From Eutrophocola sp963925675 (GTDB lineage: Bacteria; Pseudomonadota; Gammaproteobacteria; Pseudomonadales; Pseudohongiellaceae), in contig CAWUSW010000034.1 in NCBI GenBank assembly GCA_963925675.1, positions 23,353 through 87,352 on the forward strand: a stretch of DNA of 64,000 nt. Reading direction: 5' to 3'. Shown piece by piece: positions 60,685 to 64,000 of the stretch. Position numbers and translations under genes: made by a program. Position 1 is the stretch's first letter. The number at the start of each line of letters is the position of its first letter. The notes beneath the pieces are model-generated. The model was not told the DNA's origin. It ran no database searches and saw only the letters and a list, made by a program, of their open reading frames with translations.

Positions 60685-62163
60685 TCAGGGTGTTATTTCG
60701 CAATGCCAGTTAGCACTGTCAGCCAGGTCACCACTACCATCATAGCGCGATGCTGCCGGGTGGGCACACAGAGGACGGCTCAGGCCTGACTCAGGATTGC
60801 TGGCCATGATTTGATCCGGCACAATGCCCTGCTCGCGCCACTGTTCCAGTGTCGTAATGGAATCAAAGTCGTAGGGACCATCGCCACCGCGACAATGCCC
60901 CATACCTGGCACCATGAACAGGCGCATCCAGTCATCCTGTGACTGACCCATTTCTGCCAGCACACTGTCGTAATAAAACACGGTATTGACCGGGGTTATG
61001 ATTGTGTCACCCCAGCCGGCATACATCAGCAGTTTGCCACCGTGGGCTTTGAAGGCGCGCAAATCCGGATCCACGGAATCAATAAACCCGGTCGCTACGT
61101 CAATGATTGGCATATCCCGATCCAGGTCAAAATCGTTCATATCGTACTCAGCGTTCTGGAAACCCAGAATACGAATAGAGTCCGAGCTTCCCATCGGACT
61201 CTCGGGCTGGCTGCGCAATGTAGGCAATGGATTGCCCAGGGCCTGCCCGGAAAAAATCATTTCCCCGGCACGGTTATGCAAACCGCCATAATGCTGTTCC
61301 ACCATGGCCAGTTGCGGCGCCGTCAGGCAGCTGGCATTGGCAAGCCCCGTTGGGCACTGCAGGGTAGAAAAATCAAAGCTGCATTGGCGTGGATCATTGA
61401 GGAAACCCTCGTTTAACACATCGCACTTGGCCATCACGGCCTGGTTGACCATGGCCGCGGTTTCCTCCGGAATCGCCATCTCGGGAGTGCGCGCCAGTTG
61501 CAACCTGCGGTAGGAACCTGCGGTGTGCATGTAAATATGCCGATTGGCCAATGCTCCGGCAATAATGCCGTCAAAATCGCCAGGGTAGCGCTGTGCGGCC
61601 ATCATCGCCTGTCGACCACCGGTGGAGCAGCCCTTGAAATAAGCATAATCAGCTGGCCGCGAGTAAGCCTCGGTGATAAGACGCTTGGACTTAACAGTCA
61701 TGTCATGAATAGAGCGATAGGCGAAATCTACAATTTTTTCAGGATGTCCCAGACCAAACATACCACCAGGGCCATCGGCAGCAGAGTGGCCGTTGTCGGA
61801 TCCTGCCGTGGCATAGCCCCTGCGCAGAGCCGGCTGCATTTCACGGAAACCCTGAATTGCCCCGGCCCAGCCACCGTTACCCACTGCCAGGAAGCGGCCA
61901 TTCCAGTTGTCCATGGGCAGCCAGAGCTCGGCATTGATGAGGGAGTCTGAAGTCGGGGTGAGCTCCAGGGTAAGACGACAATGAGCGGGAATAGGCTCGG
62001 GACTTTCAGCAGGCCGGTTGTTGCCTGGATTTTGGAACACCCCTTCCGACACGGCTTGTGCCGTGACTATTTTGGCATTTTCAAGGGGAAATGAGGTAAG
62101 GTTTTCACAGATGGCGGTGGTGAGAGATGCTGCCATGGCTGCGGCTGAGAGGATTGTGAGCAT
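60685..62163 (-). CDS. Secreted tannase/feruloyl esterase family protein
   Basis: 492 residues with a signal peptide (about 1-19). Alpha/beta hydrolase of the tannase/feruloyl esterase family: nucleophile G-C-S-T-G-G-R-Q, late catalytic Asp in G-W-G-D, and G-M-G-H-C with the His. The Cys of G-C-S and of G-H-C would form the CS-D-HC disulfide of this family. It hydrolyses aromatic esters such as gallate or ferulate esters. It heads a two-gene unit with the dioxygenase, suggesting release then cleavage of a phenolic acid. GAGGGA precedes the ATG. Confidence 0.85.
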   Translation of the reverse strand: MLTILSAAAMAASLTTAICENLTSFPLENAKIVTAQAVSEGVFQNPGNNRPAESPEPIPAHCRLTLELTPTSDSLINAELWLPMDNWNGRFLAVGNGGWAGAIQGFREMQPALRRGYATAGSDNGHSAADGPGGMFGLGHPEKIVDFAYRSIHDMTVKSKRLITEAYSRPADYAYFKGCSTGGRQAMMAAQRYPGDFDGIIAGALANRHIYMHTAGSYRRLQLARTPEMAIPEETAAMVNQAVMAKCDVLNEGFLNDPRQCSFDFSTLQCPTGLANASCLTAPQLAMVEQHYGGLHNRAGEMIFSGQALGNPLPTLRSQPESPMGSSDSIRILGFQNAEYDMNDFDLDRDMPIIDVATGFIDSVDPDLRAFKAHGGKLLMYAGWGDTIITPVNTVFYYDSVLAEMGQSQDDWMRLFMVPGMGHCRGGDGPYDFDSITTLEQWREQGIVPDQIMASNPESGLSRPLCAHPAASRYDGSGDLADSANWHCEITP

Positions 62164-62406
62164 TTTTTGATTCCCTCTTATTTATTGAAGTCGTTCAGGC
62201 CAGGATTCTGTTTGATGGTATTGGATTGTGGGAAAAATTGGAATGGCTGGATAAAAGTACCGCAGTTGCTTTCAAGTAATTCACCCCGAAGCCTCTGATT
62301 TGTTATCAGTGTCATGCTTATTAACACTGTTCTCTCAGGTAACAAGCTTGCTATGCTGTTGCGCTATTAAACGGAAGCAACAACAGCATTAACTGGAGAA
62401 CCCACA
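62164..62406. other. Divergent intergenic region
   Basis: 243 nt between the esterase gene (minus) and the paraoxonase-like gene (plus). CAGTGT (62307-62312) and ACACTG (62324-62329) form an inverted repeat with an 11-nt centre, a possible regulator site. No convincing promoter pair. Confidence 0.35.
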
Positions 62407-63468
62407 ATGCATACACTGAAAATCATCTTTCTACTGAGCCTGCTATTTTCAGCAAACTCCCCAATATGGGCACAAGTTGCTTGCGAACCAGCCGGCGATG
62501 TTGAGTTTATCTGCGGGCTAATGAACGCAGAAGATCTCGTCCAGGTACCGGACAGCGACTGGATAATTACCAGCGCCATGATTCCCAATACAGGATTTTA
62601 TTTAGTAAATGCAAATACAGGTACATCGCAGACTCCTGATATTCGCACCAATCACGACAGAGTACGCTATCCGCTGTGTTTATCTTCGCCTGATATGAAC
62701 AAACTGGAAACCCATGGTCTGAATATCCGCGCAACTGGACGCAATCGTGCAACACTTTATGCAGTTGCCCATGGCGCCCGCGAGTCTATAGAAATTTACG
62801 ATGTGGACATATCCGATGGAGCACCACAGCTTACCTGGAAAGGTTGTGTCGCCATGCCCGAAGGCCTGGCAGCCAACAGTGTGGCTTCATTTGCTGATGG
62901 CGCAATAATCGCAACCGTTTTGTTGATGCCAGGCAAATCATTTGGGGATTCAGTCGCAATGCGTCCAACCGGTGCAGTCTTCAAATGGACACCGGGAGAG
63001 CAAGATTTTGTTCATATAAAAAATAGTGAGCTGCCCGGCAACAACGGCATTGAGGTCTCGGCAGATGGCAGTGAAATCTATGTGGTGTCATCCGGCTTTC
63101 AAACCATTGTCGCTTTCACCAATACCAACCCGGCCCGACAATTACGCACCACAAAACAGTTACCTATCACACCAGACAATGTCCATATGGGAGCCAATGG
63201 CATGCTCTTAACCGGCGGTATGAAAAATGATGTTCCTGAATGCGGAGGTCCACCCGGCCCTCAACATGACCTGGCAGCATTGGGTACCTGTCCGCGCGGC
63301 TCTATTGCAATAGAAGTTGACCCCGGGACAATGGCAGATAAAGTGCTTGTAGAAACACCTGCGCTAGCAGAATTCAGTAATGCAACCATGGTGCTGAACA
63401 CCGGAAACCGTTTATGGTTCGGCACCTTCAGTGGTGACCGGATTGCTTATGTGAACGAAGCAGAATAA
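62407..63468 (+). CDS. Secreted paraoxonase/SMP-30-like beta-propeller protein
   Basis: 353 residues with a cleavable signal peptide (about 1-22, ending I-W-A-Q) and no lipobox. Paralogue of the lipoprotein at 23586-24749: shared I-C-G-x-x-N-A/G-E-D start, H-G-L, V-A-H-G-A-R-E-S-I-E-I, L-T-W-K-G-C-x-x-M-P, N-G-I-E-V-S-x-D-G, P-D-N-V and G-T-F-S-G-D-R-I-A. The two-metal propeller fold of lactonases and paraoxonases is inferred; the substrate is unknown. GGAG precedes the ATG. Last gene before the integrated element. Confidence 0.72.
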   Translation: MHTLKIIFLLSLLFSANSPIWAQVACEPAGDVEFICGLMNAEDLVQVPDSDWIITSAMIPNTGFYLVNANTGTSQTPDIRTNHDRVRYPLCLSSPDMNKLETHGLNIRATGRNRATLYAVAHGARESIEIYDVDISDGAPQLTWKGCVAMPEGLAANSVASFADGAIIATVLLMPGKSFGDSVAMRPTGAVFKWTPGEQDFVHIKNSELPGNNGIEVSADGSEIYVVSSGFQTIVAFTNTNPARQLRTTKQLPITPDNVHMGANGMLLTGGMKNDVPECGGPPGPQHDLAALGTCPRGSIAIEVDPGTMADKVLVETPALAEFSNATMVLNTGNRLWFGTFSGDRIAYVNEAE

Positions 63469-63475
63469 AAAATGA

Positions 63476-63590
63476 GGGTCAGAACATATTTTCTATATAA
63501 AGATTGGCTATTTTTATCGCCTTGCTTAGGCAGAAAATGATTCTGGATCTCAGAAAGGCATTTCTTAACATGGGAAATATGTTCTGACCC
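63476..63590. repeat. 115-bp element with 16-bp perfect terminal inverted repeats
   Basis: GGGTCAGAACATATTT at 63476-63491 is repeated inverted at 63575-63590 with no mismatch. The 83-bp core codes for nothing. The GGGGTCAGA-type end resembles REP-like sequences associated with IS200/RAYT transposases in marine gammaproteobacteria, so it may be a non-autonomous MITE or solo REP pair. It starts 8 nt after the paraoxonase-like stop. Confidence 0.75.
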
Positions 63591-63611
63591 CAATTTACCA
63601 ATTTAACAGGC

Positions 63612-63643
63612 AAAAAAAACCCGCTCAACGAGCGGGTTTTTTT
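63612..63643. terminator. Terminator, probably that of the former tRNA-Glu unit
   Basis: CCCGCTC, AAC loop, GAGCGGG (63620-63636) with long A and T runs on both sides. On the minus strand it lies a few nt after the tRNA-Glu 3'-end match at 63649-63663, the usual position of a tRNA terminator. Confidence 0.85.
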
Positions 63644-63648
63644 ATGGA

Positions 63649-63663
63649 TGGCGTCCCCTAGGG
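63649..63663 (-). other. Attachment site: 15-bp tRNA-Glu 3'-end fragment
   Basis: On the minus strand CCCTAGGGGACGCCA matches the last 15 bases (acceptor stem plus CCA) of bacterial tRNA-Glu. The rest of the tRNA is absent: the next bases do not give the T-loop. A tRNA 3' fragment beside an integrase gene is the classic att duplication, so this marks the left border of an integrated element. The full tRNA-Glu should be at the other border. Confidence 0.75.
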
Positions 63664-63675
63664 ATGATTATCAAA

Positions 63676-63765
63676 TGTCTCATCACGTCTTGATAAATAT
63701 CAATATGTTCATTTTTTTCACTATTTATCATAAAGTTACATTAATTCATTGTTTCATCACATCTT
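63676..63765. repeat. Pair of 16-bp direct repeats before the integrase
   Basis: TGT(C/T)TCATCAC(G/A)TCTT occurs at 63676-63691 and 63750-63765, 14 of 16 bases the same. Placed between the att fragment and the integrase start, they have the spacing expected of integrase or excisionase arm-type sites. Confidence 0.5.
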
Positions 63766-63816
63766 AAACCGTATCATTCAATGGTATTTTTTATGGTGGA
63801 TATTTTGCGGGGTTGA

Positions 63817-64000
63817 ATGCCTAAAATAGCAAAAGAATTAAGTTCTGTAGCTATCAGGAATATAAGCAAGAAGGGACTACATGCAGTAGGTGGAGTTTCT
63901 GGACTAGCTATAAAGGTAGCTAAGGGTCAATCCAAATCATGGGTCTTGAAAACTATGGTTGGTGCTAAGCGCCGTGAAATAGGTCTGGGTGGCTTTCCTG
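63817..64000 (+). CDS. P4-type tyrosine integrase, N-terminal part (cut by window edge)
   Basis: First 61 codons of an integrase with the DUF4102 arm-binding domain: M-P-K-I-A-K-E-L, G-L-H-A-V-G-G-V-S-G-L, S-W-V-L-K and K-R-R-E-I-G-L-G-G-F-P are the family pattern. These recombinases insert islands at tRNA 3' ends. GGGG lies just before the ATG. The catalytic domain lies beyond the right edge. It fits the tRNA-Glu fragment 150 nt upstream. Confidence 0.88.
   Translation, partial: MPKIAKELSSVAIRNISKKGLHAVGGVSGLAIKVAKGQSKSWVLKTMVGAKRREIGLGGFP

Noticed and set aside
1..64000. CRISPR arrays, complete tRNA or rRNA genes, restriction or toxin-antitoxin modules
   Set aside because: None recognised; the only tRNA-like sequence is the 15-bp tRNA-Glu end fragment at 63649-63663.

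Overview
The window reads as chromosome of a moderate-GC gammaproteobacterium, probably marine. The evidence is a Pseudomonas-like gene order (leuC-leuD-asd-fimV-truA-trpF-accD-folC-dedD-cvpA-purF), a monomeric NADP-isocitrate dehydrogenase, a TRAP transporter, a Vibrio-type TonB2 energy-transduction operon, and several secreted families (DUF6152, tannase, Tat-exported intradiol dioxygenase) common in heterotrophic marine gammaproteobacteria. The genus cannot be fixed from sequence reading alone.

Layout. 1-16.1 kb: a long minus-strand block of core biosynthesis: prmB, aroC, leuC, leuD, asd, fimV, truA, trpF, trpB, trpA, accD, folC, dedD, cvpA and the first 51 codons of purF. leuB, normally between leuD and asd, is absent. 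16.2-21.5 kb: folE, two alpha/beta hydrolases, sixA, a DUF4389 membrane protein, gpsA and cysE. 21.5-24.7 kb: accessory secreted proteins (Tat-exported double-VOC protein, lectin-like protein, paraoxonase/SMP-30-like lipoprotein). 24.9-29.1 kb: argS and icd. 29.1-33.0 kb: a TRAP transporter (fused DctQM plus DctP) with an exported methyltransferase-like protein, a REP cluster and a terminator-like hairpin inside the dctP start. 33.2-35.2 kb: htpG behind a heat-shock-type promoter. 35.2-40.5 kb: a TonB2-like operon (DUF3450, TtpC-like, ExbB, ExbD, TonB, TPR). 40.8-53.9 kb: the TCA supercluster sdhCDAB-sucAB-lpdA-sucCD, with gltA divergent. Together with icd the window encodes the steps acetyl-CoA to citrate and isocitrate to fumarate. 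53.9-56 kb: a TraB/GumN protein and two tandem cold-shock genes, each with a long conserved leader and its own near-identical terminator. 56.2-63.5 kb: an accessory secreted block: two DUF6152 proteins flanking a related lipoprotein, a small Trp-rich protein, a Tat-type intradiol dioxygenase with a tannase-family esterase, and a second paraoxonase-like protein.

The right edge is the start of an integrated element. A 15-bp match to the 3' end of tRNA-Glu lies beside a terminator, followed by direct repeats and the first 61 codons of a P4-type tyrosine integrase. The rest of the island, and the intact tRNA-Glu predicted at its other end, lie outside the window.

Most features are ordinary core genes. 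The more unusual signals are the island boundary, the duplicated cold-shock leaders, the DUF6152-related trio, the hairpin inside dctP, the exported methyltransferase-like protein and the tandem inverted repeats before accD. No complete tRNA, rRNA or CRISPR array was seen, and no clearly new system can be demonstrated inside the visible sequence.
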